Source: Thamnaconus septentrionalis (taxonomy: Eukaryota; Chordata; Actinopteri; Tetraodontiformes; Monacanthidae). From it: a stretch of DNA of 64,000 nt. Below are positions 8,623-23,155 of the stretch, in pieces (position 1 is the first letter of the stretch; the number at the start of each line of letters is the position of its first letter). Both the position numbers and the translations under genes were made by a program. Under the pieces are notes generated by a model, which made no database searches, had not been told where the DNA came from, and worked only from the letters and a program-made list of their open reading frames with translations. The DNA lies in the NCBI GenBank assembly GCA_009823395.1, contig CM020503.1, forward strand, positions 664,501-728,500. The letters are read 5' to 3'.

Positions 8623-11323
8623 CAATAAACACCTGTCTGATGCAGCCAAATGTTTTGCAAAAAAAAATCTCTGGCAAACATTTAATGATAATAATTAGAG
8701 ATGAGTAAAATTATAAGGTTGACCTAAAATTGTATTTATACTACTGCGTGTACTAGATCTTGATTTGTTGCGATCATGCAACTGAACAGGGCTGGAGGGG
8801 TCTGTTACCAGACCAGCTTGAGACTTCTGGAGATGGAGACTGGACATCGTCGGGGTGGAGTAGAACATTCTTACAGGTTTGAGGGATTTTCACCAGCGCG
8901 GAGGACGTGTTAGCTCTGGACCGTCCTGGCGTCACGGTCCAACTCCTGCGGTAGGTGGCGGTGGGGGGGCCCTGGGAGGCAGGTGCCTCACGAGTTGCTC
9001 TTTATAAGGAACATGAGGGAGGACGACTTATTGCCCTCCTGAGCCTCGGCCGCTGACGAGCGATGATTTACAGTGCTGAGCTGGTGGCGCCTGCAGGAAT
9101 CCAATCTGCGGCAGAGGCTCTGCAGCTGCGGCTTCTTTTCTTTCCCGCCTACCTGTAAATACGATCGAGCTAATGTACGAGAGGAGAAGGCCGCCGATGG
9201 GACACCGACGTAGAGGGAGGAGTGAATGAAGAAACATGGCGTGACCCGCGAGGACAATGGAGCGTGTCGGGTCAGATGGATGAGGAGCTTGTGAAGAGGT
9301 AATGAGGGGCCCGCAGGTTCACAGTGATGCTGATCACGCTGCGTCTGGTGCTGATGCTGAGCTTGTTGACGGGGGTCAAGAGGTGACTGATTCTCGCAGA
9401 TGTGCTGCTGATCGGCGCGCGCATAAATGCGTGATCAACACCGGACCGATCGTGAATTTGTTCCGCCAACGATGGATCGTGGTCCAGGATGGAGAATCAC
9501 AGGAAATGCCACAAAGCTTAGAGCAAAACCGTTGCTTCTTTTGGTCCAGCACCTTTTACATCTGAGTGGATTTTCGTGCTTTTTTTTTTTTTCAGTTTGA
9601 ATTTATATCAGCTGTTCAGTCGCAGCCCAGAAGAGCTCTCACACTTCTGAGTGATCCCCTGACGATCAGCGCTCTGAGCGAGACTAGGGTAGCGATTGAC
9701 GCTGTTCCCCGAGAGCGTTGATTGGTCGGAGGGCAGTGCTTTTACACCGTGCGCATTTTGAACAGTGACTTGCTGGACTACCAGCCAGAGCAACCGTTTA
9801 GCATGTGCCTCCCCGGAGATGGTTCTCGGTATGATGTGAAGCACTCAGTGTCTTCCTGCTGCGAACTCAGGGCTGCTCTATAGTAAAAGCTCCTCAGCGA
9901 GACTTCCTTGAAAATTCTGTGGATGAGACCCGTCTGCTGGTTCCTTTGGAGGAGGCGTTGGGAAACGCGTACGGATGTGAGGAGGGGTTTTGCGTGTCTC
10001 TACCCGGTTGCGTGGCAAAGCTGCGTGTTGCGGCTCTAACGAACAGCACGTGTGTTTCCAGCTGGAGCCGTGTTAATAATAAGCTTTTTGCCTAATTACT
10101 GTGTTTTCTTCTCCTCGCTCAGCACCGCCGTGATCACGCCGGCGCTGCCAGACACTCCTGGCTCTTATCTCCACTTTAATCACCCAGTGTTTGTCACGCG
10201 CTGCGCCGTCTTCGTGTAGTTGTTACATTGAATCTCAGTTTGTTGCACGTAGAGGGGGTGGGTGCGGACGAACTCTCAGTTGACTGGGGGTGAATAGCGT
10301 CCCGATTGGTAGTTAGAATTACAAATGGTAGTTTGCCGCTGCGGCCTCCCCTGTGGCATTCAGGAAGCACTTAGCTAGTTGGGAAGTCTATAATCCGTCC
10401 TGCAGCACTGGCAGCACGCAGCGTGTGAACATCAACCTTTTAATAAAATGCATGCAACAGTGTCAATTCTTAGAATAAAATTGCTGAAGACATTTAGCAG
10501 CCAGCGTGCAATATTATCCCCCCCGGCGTGTTTGCACCAATGGTATGGCCCGAAATAATGAATTAAAATCAGGGCATTTTAGTATTCTCTGAAAGGCGAG
10601 AACATTTGTTTAAAAAAAAAAGAAACATTGCAAGGAATGTAATGCACATATTGGCTGTAAATATGGTCTCCATCATGGTGGGTTTAATCTCAGTGGAGCA
10701 GCTCTGCATTAGAGAAACCTCCTAATTACCTTCTGCCCAGAGACCCTGGAGCCAGAAGTCTCTCCTGGGACTCGACCTGTGCTCCTCGTTAGGGCTGATT
10801 TCATTACGCTGCGGGTTCTTGAAATAAGGACTTAAATGTGATTTTTATAGATTTTGCCAGAGTGTGTCGGGCTGTTGCGGGATTAGATTTGAGTCTGTAG
10901 TGAAGCTGACTGATCACATGCTGAGACGCTCAGGCTGAAACGATTCGTTGCAGGAAACCTGAGTTTTTTAAAACTGTGTTTTAGTTTGTAAGAGTAAAAC
11001 AAAAAACAATGACACTGATAACGCAGGACCAGGATGGTCCTCAGAATGGTATCGATGAGTGCGAGGACAACGTTTAACCGGAAAATGAGATGATGGAAGC
11101 GAGTGCCATGATGACAGAGTTCGCAAATACAAAATGCCGATGGAGGAGACCACGAGGACTGGGCTGTTTCTACTACAGCTGCTGCCAGTGAACGTGAGGA
11201 TGATGATGATGAGGATGGAAATTAGGATGGTGATGATGATAAGGATCATGACAGCCGTACATGTGATGAAGATGATGATAAGCACAGACTCCAGGGGTTC
11301 ACTCTTTGCTCTCGTGTGGCTCT

Positions 11324-11327
<4 letters not shown>
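8623..11327. other. Intron 1 sequence, nothing recognised
   Basis: No supportable gene or repeat apart from short A/T runs. A short imperfect GATGAT-type stretch occurs around 11200-11285. Confidence 0.4.

Positions 11328-11366
<39 letters not shown>
11328..11366. repeat. (TG)n ending in CGCGCG
   Basis: A TG dinucleotide array terminating in GCGCGCG, again alternating purine-pyrimidine. Confidence 0.9.
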
Positions 11367-12430
11367 GTGCTGCTTGTTAATCTCGTCACTCGTCCCCGAT
11401 ACTGAGCCCCTTCATTAGCAGCTCTACAGCAACAGAGAAGCTCATCCTCGTCCTGTTAGACTCACTTAACGGGATTATTATTTCATTTCAGACAGAACAG
11501 TGGGGCCGCTTCGCCCGCTTACAAGATGAGATTATAAGGACTTTTTGTCCGCGATTAATTAGTGAGACAAAAAAACCCCCAAAAAAACCCAATCGCCACT
11601 CATTGTGTGTCACGGGAATGATCTGGAACTGGGAGGTTCGGACTTGGCGGGTGTGACGCAAACCTGGAAAGACGAACTGGACGGGTCTGGTTCTCTTGAA
11701 GCATCGCCACAGTGACGTCTCAGTCACTGGACCAACTTCTGGACCAACTTCTGACAGCTCGCTGGATTTCTCCTCCTCCGCTATGATTCTCTCCCTTTCT
11801 CTTTTCTTTGCCTATGAAAGTCAGAGCAATTCAGTGTGACACCACGATGGAGATCTCAGGTTCTCTAGGTTTTTTTTGGGAATTATGATTCCGGCTAAAT
11901 GAGATCTCTGTGTCTCATGACGTTCACATCATTGCATGGTCACAGGGGTACAAGCTCCAGCAAAGCAAAGAAACAAACTAGTTTGTTAAAAGCTGTCTTC
12001 ACGCACCAACGTTTTTGGCAAGCATTTTTTTTCCCAAGCGTTTTTCACTCGGCTGTTTGGCTTTGCTTCCCTACCGAGATCACATTTGTGGACACTCGAT
12101 CAAAAGTCTTGTTGGTTCCTCAGCCGGATTGATCAGAGCCACCGCCATAAATAACGCCAAGCATCGCCGCTGTCAGAGTGTGTTAGACTGCTTCGTCAGC
12201 ACAAAATCCCATTGCCCTCTATCTGCATTCCAAAGCTATTGAGCAAATTTTACTCCCATCCAGAGACCTAAGTCATACCATGAATAATGGATGCATCATT
12301 TTTTACTGTTTTACTTTACCACCCCAACCAAACGCAAAGACGGACTGAAATCAAGCTGACGAATGATAGAAAATGTGTCTGCGCTTCACGCTCTTGGCTT
12401 TATGACTTATGTGCTTTCTTCTCTCCTCAG

Positions 12431-12586
12431 GCGCCATCTTTGAGGAGAACGCGGTGCGGGACGATGAGGTGTTCCAGCTCGCCGTGTCCGACCTCAGCCT
12501 GAGTGACGACATCCTGCAGAGCGAGAAGATCACGCACTCCATCAAGCTCATCGAGCCCAACAACCCCTTCCAGGCCGTGCAGGAAG
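12431..12586 (+). CDS. GRID1: GRID1 (GluD1) exon 2
   Basis: A 156-nt phase 1-1 exon encoding residues 28-79: [40 protein letters not shown], then [11 protein letters not shown], with the final G beginning the next codon. It is the first strand-helix unit of the clamshell amino-terminal domain of delta receptors. As I recall human GluD1, this differs at about seven of 51 positions and shares the diagnostic block QLAVSDLSL and SEKIT; GluD2 instead has TAVGDLNQ and TEKITF. Glu59 in QSEKIT aligns with GluD2 Glu61, reported as important for cerebellin binding, so that function looks conserved. The acceptor is CTCCTCAG|GCGCC and the donor GAAG|GTAAGG at 12587. Nothing is broken. The fish paralogue (a or b) cannot be decided from 51 residues. 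Confidence 0.95.
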
Positions 12587-15159
12587 GTAAGGGCGCCTTG
12601 CCCACCCTCGTGTCGAGGGCTCCTCACTTTGAAATGCGTGTTTGGAGATCCCGAGCCGGAGCTGCCAAAGCTCAGCTGCTTTTAGCTCCCATGCAGGTGT
12701 TTTTTTCCTCCATGTTCTCCTGAACCTGGTGCAGCCAGGGGGCAGCACTGAGCCCTGCTCCAGCAAAGTGTAGCTGCAGAGCAGGATCTGGTGCAGATTG
12801 CACTTCAACGCTGCTGCTGCCGCTGCTGTTGCTCAGGATGATTAACGGGTTCTGTGAAAACAAGCTGGCGATTAGTGGTGGAGGTGATGCCGCCCAGTGC
12901 GAGGATTAAGACGCCGACCGTGACGATAATTAAAGCCTATTTATGTCTGCCCCGATGATGACGGTGATGCTGATGGAGACCCGAAGGTGGCGACGCTGTT
13001 TGAAGACGGTGATGGCTCGTGACACTTGTTGTGTGGAAGTTGCCGCTGACGATGACGACGGCGACGGCAACGGCAACGACAGATGTCGTGAGATATTTTG
13101 AACTGAACCGCAGGGAGCGGTTCCCACCCACGGCCTCCCTATAGGACCGTCGCATATTTCTTCTGCATGGTGCAGGAAAGTAATTGTTAGAGTGGTGACA
13201 TCTTGTCATACAAAAAAAAAAGAGCATGTGTTTGGAGTTGGGGGCTCGGGCCAATGGTCTGGGTAAATTACTCTGTGCGAGGAAATCATGAGATTTATGC
13301 ATCACAACGAGATGTCATTATGAGCGACTTTGTGCTATCACAATCTTTGAACGCTTCACAGTACATCAGGAGTGCCACTTATTTGTAATGACACGTTCAG
13401 TGACACGCACAATGCACATTCATGTCTTCAGAAAGAGGGAATGCGTTTTATGGCAGGTTTAGTGTCACGAAGGCATTTAAAAATAGAGGCATGAAAAACA
13501 GAGACCTTCGGCATCTATTTGCGTGACATCAGTTTAGACTTGACTGCGACTCATCCTGTGTTTGCTTACACACACACCCACACACACACACACACACAGT
13601 TTTGCACATCTTAAAGGAAACAAATCCCGCTGCTGCAGCTGCTAAACAGGAGAAAATTTAAACGAGAGCGACAAAAAAAAGCACCCCAGAAAAAAACTAA
13701 ATAAGTCTTGCTTTGCAGCTACAGCCACTTGCCACTAGGGGCGCTGAAGCCTCATGAGCGGCACTATTTCCAGCAGCTCCCAGCAAACCCGCCGCTGATT
13801 ATCAAAACCAAGTCTTTGAGGGATGAGGAAAATAAGCAATCAGATGACTGGCTGGTTTAATTCTCCTCAAGTGTGGCGCTAATTAGCTCCCTTCTTCGCA
13901 GCACAAGAAACGCTGCTCCTGATGAATGCCTTTATTGTTCATCAGTGGGTCTTATTCAAAACGCATCAGCCGTTCACTTCAAGAAAATCACCATCACACT
14001 GACCTTTCCATTCTTCTTATTTTCCTCTGATTTCTGATGCAGTGTCACAAGGTGGCAGTCTACAGCCTTTCACTGTGTTTCTGCCCCAGCTGGCCCACCG
14101 CCTCGCCTCTTCTTCAGCTGCGTTTGTCTGGAGAGAACAAAAGTGAAATGTTTGTATGACGGGAAGTGTTTGCCGAGGGGCCTGAAATCAATACGCCCTG
14201 ATGCAATGCTGTTGACATGACTGTCTGTGTGTGTGTGTTTGTTGCCCTGACCTTTTTCTCAGAGCTCCCATGATTCTTGGTCCACCGAGACTCTTCTGAC
14301 AGGGCTGTAGTGGATTATGGGTAATGAGAGGGGATTCACACCCTGCCTGTTGTGTGTGTGGATGTGTGTGTGTGTGTGTGTCACACTCTCTTGATGAGCA
14401 GCACTTAGGGTCTCTTTACCTCCGTTACAATATTTCAGCAAATATCACTTTATTTTTCTTAACTGACTTTTTCATTTCAACAAAGGAGACAAATGACGAT
14501 GCTCTGATGGTGTTCAGCTCAGCTCCTCCATCTTCAGTGCATCTTCTCTTTTCCTCACCTTTGTTCACAGGAGCTCATGCCTGGTCTTGCTCACACAGTC
14601 TGCTTCCTCGACGAGTCCACGGACCCGAGTCTGCGATTTTTCCAGCTTTGTGGGACGAACCGAACCAACTTGTTTCGATTAGTGTTGTCACCAATCCTGG
14701 GATGTACTTGGTGTTGACTTCAGAATCAACAGTGTTGTCCCATTTCCTTTCCTTTTCTCTGGAAAACCCAAGACATGTTTTTGACGTTCCAGCAAGTTGT
14801 CTTCACATGCAGTCATGTGTTTGGCTGATAAGCTTGTTTGTTTGTTTGCGTAAAAAGAAGCTGTTACACAGTTCTTGCAAGAAAACGGACAAGTCATTCG
14901 AGAATGAGCTTCATAGGTTTGTGTGTAATGCAATGCAATGCAAGGATCCAAAACTGAAGGCCAACAGTTTGTGAAGAGGCAGGTGTTTTCTGTGTTTTTT
15001 GGATTAAGCTCCTCACTCTTTCAGAGTGAATGAAGCAAGGCAGTGTCTCTCGTATTGTGTCTGCCAGCTCAGGACCGTTGATGTTTCAGATGTGAACACA
15101 TGAATGTGTTGCATAACCATTGGCTGAAACGTGGCTGGTGAACCCACTAACTCTGGCAT
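12587..15159. other. Intron 2 sequence, nothing recognised
   Basis: Mixed unique sequence with only short CA/TG runs (about 13569-13599 and 14350-14380) and no supportable element. Confidence 0.4.
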
Positions 15160-15899
<740 letters not shown>

Positions 15900-17663
15900 C
15901 CAAGGCAGCGGCTCATGCCACGCCGTCTGCCATCATTGTGAACCTGAGACTGTGGGCTTGTGGTTGCCAATGCTGTGGCACAATGCAGTGTTTGAAGTGA
16001 ACGCGTCCTTCCTGGGAACGGGAGAAGCTCTCAGAGATCTCAGAGGAAGCAGCTCCTGCAAGCTGAGAAATCATGCAGGGCAAGTACAGGCAGTCCTCAA
16101 CAGCCAGGTGTGGTGTGAAGGAGAAGATCGGCAGGTATCACTGGCAACCGAGTGAGAAAGCAGAGGCAGGACAGACTCTACCTTTTGAAGGATGTACAGT
16201 GAATAATGTCCTTATATTGGCATTTATGAAGTCAGTTAAAGTGGGCGATTACTTTGGTGAGTTTTTTAACGGTTTGGATTTGACCTTTCAGACGAAGCGA
16301 AACCATTTGTGCTTAAAAGCATACAACAACTCTGAGAAAAGACAAACAGGTAGAACAAAGAGAAAAAATATGAGCGTGTATGATTTGGTGTTTTCTCCTC
16401 TTCACTTCTTCCTGCTCAATTCCTTTTGGCTGTTTCTCCTCAATATGCACATCCTTAAGATGAGGTCCCTGGATATTGAAGGTGGAAGGGGCCCAATACC
16501 AAAGGGCTTTTAATTCTAATGTTACTACTCAGAAGTGGATAGTGCACTTCAAATTTGCTGTTCCGTAGTTAAAGTTAACAACTGTCCTTGTTGGTGTGAC
16601 ACAGTGAAATATGACAAGCTGTCAAGACCGAGTTTTTATGTTTTGAAACTAAAACTGGTGCTTTACTGTGTTTCTTTGCCCCGGGTTCCTGCCTGGCACA
16701 GTCTGTTCCGTGCTCAGTTTCTGTGTTGTGCTCCAACATCCGTCGATAAAGAAGCCGTGTGTATTTGAGAAAGTGTTCAGTTGAGGCAGGGCTGAGAGAG
16801 AGAGAGGAGTCATTTAGTCACCATGACCCTCACCTCAATGCAGGGGGCGCTGTTGTGGGGTGGAATGTTGATTTTCAGGATGACTTGGAGAGTTCTGCGT
16901 TGTGCTCTGTTCATGAATTTACATTTTTAATCCGACTGAGATTGAATCAATGGATTATTCTCAAAATGAGTGAAATGCATACATATGCATTTTAAATGCA
17001 TATGTAATTATTATTATTTTTTTTAATTTTGAACTGATGAAAATATTCTCTGAGTGTGTAGACTTTAATCAACGAGAGGCTACAGGACGTAAGGTGAGCA
17101 GAGAGGGCAGACGAGGCCCCGCCCCAAAAAGCAAAAAACCCTAATATTAGAAAAAAAACCAAACATAACAAAAAGAATCTGGAAAAGTAATTTCTACAAC
17201 CAAACTGAGCAGACTGCACCTCTTCTGGTACCCAATCATCATCACATTCTTCATTATCTGCATTCAGCGAATATATTATAATGTATGATCATAGTAGCTA
17301 ACAATAATGTTGTAATGTTCTACTGCTACTGGTCGGCCAAACACAGCATTTTTTGCATTTATAACAACCGTATCAAACTTAAGGGCATGTTTCAGGTGGT
17401 TAAGTTTGGTGATAATTGTCGACTTTTGCCCATATTTGTGTTAAGCAACAACATCCCCTCTGAAGTTGATCAATTAATGTCTTAAAATCCAATGATGACC
17501 CACAGCAAATTTCAAAAGAGACCGGAACTTCGGCCTGGGAGGAGTTTAAAAAAACAAAAAACAAAACTGAACAGTTTTTCAAAGAAATTGTATGGCCTAT
17601 AAGCAAAGTAGAGGAGTTTAATCCAAAGAATGTCTGTACCAAGTTCTGTGAAAATCAGACTCA
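15900..17663. other. Intron 2 sequence, nothing recognised
   Basis: AT-rich unique sequence with no supportable gene, RNA or element. Confidence 0.4.
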
Positions 17664-18015
17664 AGGTCCTTACACAATGGGAGCGAATTCGCTCGGCGAA
17701 TAATTAGCTTTTTAAAAAAATCTCTTGAAGTCAATGCAACCTTACACACCAGCAGCGAATTCCCGCAGAGTGAAAAAGCGGCTGCTATTTTTTCACTCGT
17801 GGAGGCGAAAAGGCAAACAGCTGGACCTCTGACCAATCAAAATGATGTTGGCATGTCGATGACGTCACATCAAAACTTTGGTCATTTGTTCTCTCCCTCC
17901 ACAAACGTGGAGTCAGTTGACGGAGCAGTCCTTCAAATTCAAATGTTTGACAGACATTCTAAAGTCCTGGCAAAATTCACACATTACTCACCTATTGCCT
18001 GGTGTGTAAGGACCT
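17664..18015. mobile_element. MITE with AGGTCCTTACACA termini
   Basis: A 352-bp element bounded by inverted repeats AGGTCCTTACACA at each end (17664-17676 and its reverse complement ending at 18015). Near the left end a 23-bp terminal motif is repeated in direct orientation: CCTTACACA...AGCGAATTC at 17668-17690 and 17740-17762, a 72-bp period. No coding capacity and no clear target duplication, so I do not assign a superfamily. Confidence 0.7.
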
Positions 18016-19635
18016 CTGAATTCAGATTTTTTATGGTAAAAAAACTTGTTTTACTTTAACTGTCCTGTGTACTTTATTTATGGTGCTTTAAATGACCCCA
18101 TCTGATCGATGGAGGAGCCTTCAACAGCATTTACACTCAATTTCCAATCGGTGTGCAAATTTTCCAGACCAGTTACCTTCTCAAAGGAATTCAAACAAAA
18201 GCTAATACATTTTTAGAGGAAAATTTACAATGATAAAACAGCAGAAACACAATAATGCTGATGCCAATTTCTTTTGCACTCGTCTTAATAGATGCTGCCC
18301 CCGCAGTTTGAAGTGCATCTCTGTGTCACCTGTCAGATCCTGAGCTCACCGCCGGTGAGCTTGAGTTTTCTCTTCGTGCTGTGTTGGTGTCAGAAGGTCC
18401 ATATTTCTGAGGTTATAGGGGACAGTTGCGAGCCGAGGCAATAAGGGTGCAAATTGCTCACGTCTGCTAAATGTGATGGGCGTGTTTGTGCCGTCGTATT
18501 ATTATCTTCGCTGTGGGCTTCGCTGATCAGGCGCTGAGACGCAGCAGAAGCGGCGCGGACAAATTATGCAAAGCACTTGCCGCTAAAAGCACCCACGGTA
18601 AGTGGAGCGAGCGACTCAGTCCCCCACTCGCCGCAGAAGCAGGCAGTTCGGCTGCGATGCCCAATAAATGCTGAACAACCAGATATGATCTGTGCACATG
18701 TGTGCGTGCCTGTGCGTGCGCATGTGCGTCGTCTGCCTGTCAGAGTGCGTTTGTTTGAGTGACGGCTCCTGCTGTTAGATCCCTGTAGACAAACTGGGCT
18801 CATCTGTCCCACAGCAGCAAATTTACACACAGCCGAGGCATGTGTGTGCGTGGGTATGTGTGCGCGCGTTGTCTATGCTATCTGTGTATGTTTAAGTGTG
18901 AAGTATCAATGACGAAAGGGGGATGGAAACGGTTCCTACCGCAGTGTCCTGCCGGCGACGTGCTTTAATCATCGCGGTCGCACAAAAAAGCTCCTAGCGA
19001 GTGACAAATGTTTTCGCGCTGATGCTAGCCCAGTCAGCTGTGGGCTCAGTTAGCGTCTGTCTAATCCAACATGTGGAATCTGGGTGAGCAACACGTAGCG
19101 ATGACGCCGTGGCAGACTACAGTACACTGCGGGGCTACACACGCCACCAGCGTGTGGAGAATCCGTGTGCGTCCTGGTGAGATGTACAGCTGGAACAGAG
19201 GATGCATGAAATATAAAAACTCACGCAGGGAGCTACGGCTGTTCTTTCTGCTGCCTTCCCAGCATTAATATTAGAATAATACCTTTTATCTCTCAGAAAG
19301 CTTAAATTTGCATCTTGATAATTCATCCTGTGTCGCGGGATGAATAATTCTGCTGGGGTTTATGAAGCCATCTTGCTGCTAGTTTTCACTCGGGTTGTTT
19401 TTTTTTTTTTTTTTTTGCACGTACTGCAACAAACACGGCAGGAGATAAACAAATCTGACAAATTAAAAATAAGTTGGGAGGAAACGTACGGCTACTCTGC
19501 AGTCCAAGAAGGCGGCGATGGGGCAGGACCTGGATGAGCACGGAGCCTGGAAAGGCAAGATATGGAAGATGAAAGATATCCACAAGGACACTGAGTGGAG
19601 GCCTCAGGCCAAAGCTGCCTCTCTGCTTCCCACGC

Positions 19636-19639
<4 letters not shown>
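18016..19639. other. Intron 2 sequence, nothing recognised
   Basis: Unique sequence with a T-run at 19397-19418. No gene or element supportable. Confidence 0.4.

Positions 19640-19731
<92 letters not shown>
19640..19731. repeat. (CA)n microsatellite
   Basis: A pure CA array of roughly 90 bp. Confidence 0.98.
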
Positions 19732-19733
<2 letters not shown>

Positions 19734-22700
19734 ATGGAGACACAGTTCCAGTCCTGAGTATGTCCTCCGGCTGCAGGAGGTTCCTCCTCAACAACTTCTT
19801 CATGGATTTAAATCCAATCGGAAGCCTCCTTATCCCCCTCTGTCCTTGTCCTCATCTCATCTCTGTGAAGCAGGCTTTGCGGGGGGGCAAAAACAAATTG
19901 TCCCTAACATCCAGTGTGTGGACCCGCAGCACTGTCAGGAAAAACCCTCACAAACCCTGGAATCCATTGCTGTCACTTGGAACCGGGGCACCGACTGCTT
20001 CACCAGCTCGCAGCTCCTGCTCTCTGCGGTGGTTGTGATGCCAACAGGTGGACCGCAGGAGACGGCTGAACTGAGCATGTGCAGTGGACAGCTCGCCGGA
20101 GCTGCTTCAACCTCACCCGGGTTCTTCCTCAGTGGCAAATTGTTCACATGTGGCGTCATCGGTCACGTCCTGTCGACAGTCCTCCATCAGCCATCAACAG
20201 TTCAATGAGCTCAAGACTTTCACCCCTCGTCAATTGTTCCCCTGGGTGTCATCATCATCATCATCAACCTCATCTCTCATCCGCTGAGCAGGATCGTCCT
20301 CTGCATGGCCTGGTTGCGTCCCATTTCTTCCTCCAGCTCTTCTAACTTCATCAGCACCGTTTAGCCTCTGCTGGGGTGATGTTGAAGATCTTCAGGGAAG
20401 GTGATGCCAAATCTGGGAGAAAAGATCATTTCAAAGCATCTGTCATGACCTGTTCAGGAGTTGAGCTCAGCGTTTGTGGTTCCTCTGGGCCTCTCCAGAT
20501 GTTCGAGGGCAGTTTCCCACTTTTTAAAAAAAAAAAAAAAAAAAGGATTTTTATATATATATATTTATTGCAGGACACAGAATTCAATTCAATAATTTCA
20601 ATAATGTATTCATTAGTCATGTCAGAAAGTGGATTTGTGGGTTTTTTTTGGATTCAATTTGAGTCTTACGGAATTAATTTGGGTCGCGACTTCATGAGGA
20701 GGAAAATAATGTGGGTCTTGGGACTCCACCAGTGGAGAGCCACTCTTCTGCGGAGCAAGTCTTCATCTCCTCTCCTCCGTCAATGCTGGACACGCCATGT
20801 CCTTTTCAAACAAACACCCTGTCGATACCGCCCAACTCCGTGTCCCAAACAACCTCGGGCGTCGTGGTTTGTCTGCGACCGCTCGTCCGATCTTCCTCAT
20901 CACGTCCATCAACTCGTTAGCTGTAATTTGGGAGGCAAATCCCTTTAAAGCCCCCCTCGGGGGTCATTCCCGTGAACGAGGTGCCATCGACCGCCCACAC
21001 GTGTGAAAACTGAACGAGTGATGCAATTAAAGCCATTTTCAATTCTATTTTTGCCAAATTAGAGAGATATTCAGGTTTATTGCCGCTAAGGCCATTGATG
21101 GCTAAAGGTGTTAACGACCGCAGATCAAAACTGCAATTACAGTGTTTAAAACTGGCCAGCTGGTAAACAGTGCCAGTGGGCTCCGAGGGGCTGACATGGA
21201 GGCAGCCGGCCATTATAAAAAGTGTGCTGCAGGATCGCCGATGATGAACTGAAAAGGCGAAGCCCGGGGGGCAAAAAGTCTAATTCTGTCCAATAATAAG
21301 CTGAGTGGGTTTAAACTGCATGCACATTCATGAGCCTGTTTTTAAGTGTATTTTTAGCTCATCTGCCAGCTTACAGAGCAGAGAGGAGGTCCTCGTGGAG
21401 CAAAGTTGGATTTATTAAAATAATTTATTTTGGACTAACACACTGGTTGCCTTCAGACTGAAATCAAGACGAAAGCCCCACTGGCACAGCATTGGATTAT
21501 TTAACACTGAACAATCTTTGTTTTCCATCGAACATTTAAAGTTTACTTTTGGTTTAATAGTTTTAGAACCATTCTGTTTTCAAAAATTGATTTGTGTTTG
21601 AATTAGTTATTTTCATGTGATGACAAATTATTTTTTCACCTTTCTGTGCCTTTGTTATATCAGCAAAACAAAAAAATGAATATGAAGAATATTTTTAAAA
21701 AGGTACTTGGATTAAATAGACATTGAATCCCATTTTAAACCTGACTTCCCTCTGTCTGTCACACGTCACATTGAGCACTGCTACCTGATTTTTCTTGGAC
21801 AAAGAAATTGTGCTTTTGGGAATTTCCATTTTCAACAACCCTTGAAATCATATGAGCTGATCCCGGGAAAGTCTGAGATCTGCCCTTTACACACCAACAC
21901 GCTATCCCAGTTCGGGCCAAGGCCCCACCGTGTTCCCACGCCATCGCCTGTGCCTAGCAAAGTGAGATGAATTGCGATTTCACCTTGAAGAAAACACCGG
22001 CAGAATTATTCCTGCTGCACTTTAGAAGCCGAGCTCACCCATTTATCCCAAACTTGCCCCACTGGTTAAACGGTGCAATTATCACAGCGATGGAGTCATC
22101 ACCGCAGCAGGGGCTTCGTGGCCACAGTGCAGAGCTCTGTCTGATTTATTGACCTCTCACCGGTGTCTGGAGCAAACAGTACCAGTCCACTTCCATGAAT
22201 CATGTTTGCTGGAAGCCGCCGTTGTTAACAATGCCGTGCAATTTCAGAGCAATTTATAGCCGCTGGCTTTTTGGCGCCCGCGCAATGCCGCCTAACGCAA
22301 GCAGAGGAGCATGATGGGATGCATCGCAGACAGAGTATGAAATGCAGTATTCTGAGATATACTGTGAGGTGGGATGAAATGCACCCATAAGGCTTGTCCC
22401 TGTGTAGCTAAAACCTGGTGCCCATCCATGTCGGACGTGGATTTCAGATTGATCTGCTTCCATCGGGCTAGTCAGCCTGTTAGAAACAGGATGTTCCTTG
22501 CTGTCAATAGAGGTGACGACCCCTGTTGATTGATAGGCGTCGTCACCATTCAGGAAGATCCAGATGTCTCAGTATTTGTATAAGTCAAAAAATTTCTGCA
22601 ACGACGACAACGATGTCTGAATGGCGGTTTGGGTTTGCGGACCTTGCAGTCTCTCTGCCTCAGACCTGAGCTGGCCCCTGTTTGAAACTGTGCTGGCTTT

Positions 22701-23111
22701 GTGTTCGTTAAGTCTTTGAACTAGACATGTGCTGAACGGGAACTATGCAACTTGGTTGCTTATTTGCTGTTTTGGTCTATAGAGCTCCCCCTAGAGTTTG
22801 GTGGTACACGTCACTTTCGTAAGTTCTCTGTGGTACCCTTGCGTTTGCCCTCTGTTTAGTGCTTCTGTTTCCAAAAGCCAATAATAGAAGGTAAAACCTT
22901 GTTTTTTTTTTTTTTTTAAAAGCAAGGAGTGTTTTTACCTTGAAAACTTGAAAAGGGATTGGTCCTTAGATTTCCTGAAGAACACAGTGCCGGCTGATTA
23001 TGGCTAGTAGAAAATAGTAGCATAGAGCTGTGAAAGAGGTTCCGCTAACTAGCCAGTGTGGACAAGACGGTGACAAGGAAATGGCTCAAGAATATATGTG
23101 TGTGTATGTGT
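19732..23111. other. Intron 2 sequence, nothing recognised
   Basis: Unique sequence with homopolymer runs (A at 20524-20544, T at 22900-22917). A perfect 9-bp hairpin lies at 22512-22547 (GGTGACGAC / GTCGTCACC, 18-nt loop). No gene supportable. Confidence 0.4.
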
Positions 23112-23117
23112 ATGTCT

Positions 23118-23153
<36 letters not shown>
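23112..23153. repeat. (TG)n microsatellite
   Basis: A TG dinucleotide array with a few TATG interruptions upstream. Confidence 0.95.

Positions 23154-23155
<2 letters not shown>

Larger units (their letters stand above)
4454..12430 (+). other. GRID1: GRID1 intron 1
   Basis: A 7,977-bp intron with donor GTAAGG at 4454 and acceptor CTCTCCTCAG ending at 12430, preceded by a pyrimidine-rich tract (TTTCTTCTCTCCTCAG). It is phase 1: ATC G | GC GCC restores Ile-Gly-Ala. GC-rich island sequence continues to about 5200. It contains a (TG)n array close to the donor and a piggyBac-like element. Confidence 0.9.

Noticed and set aside
14324..14974. 216-codon + strand frame
   Set aside because: It begins in a TG repeat, has no domain I recognise, and lies alone within intron 2 with no supporting signals.
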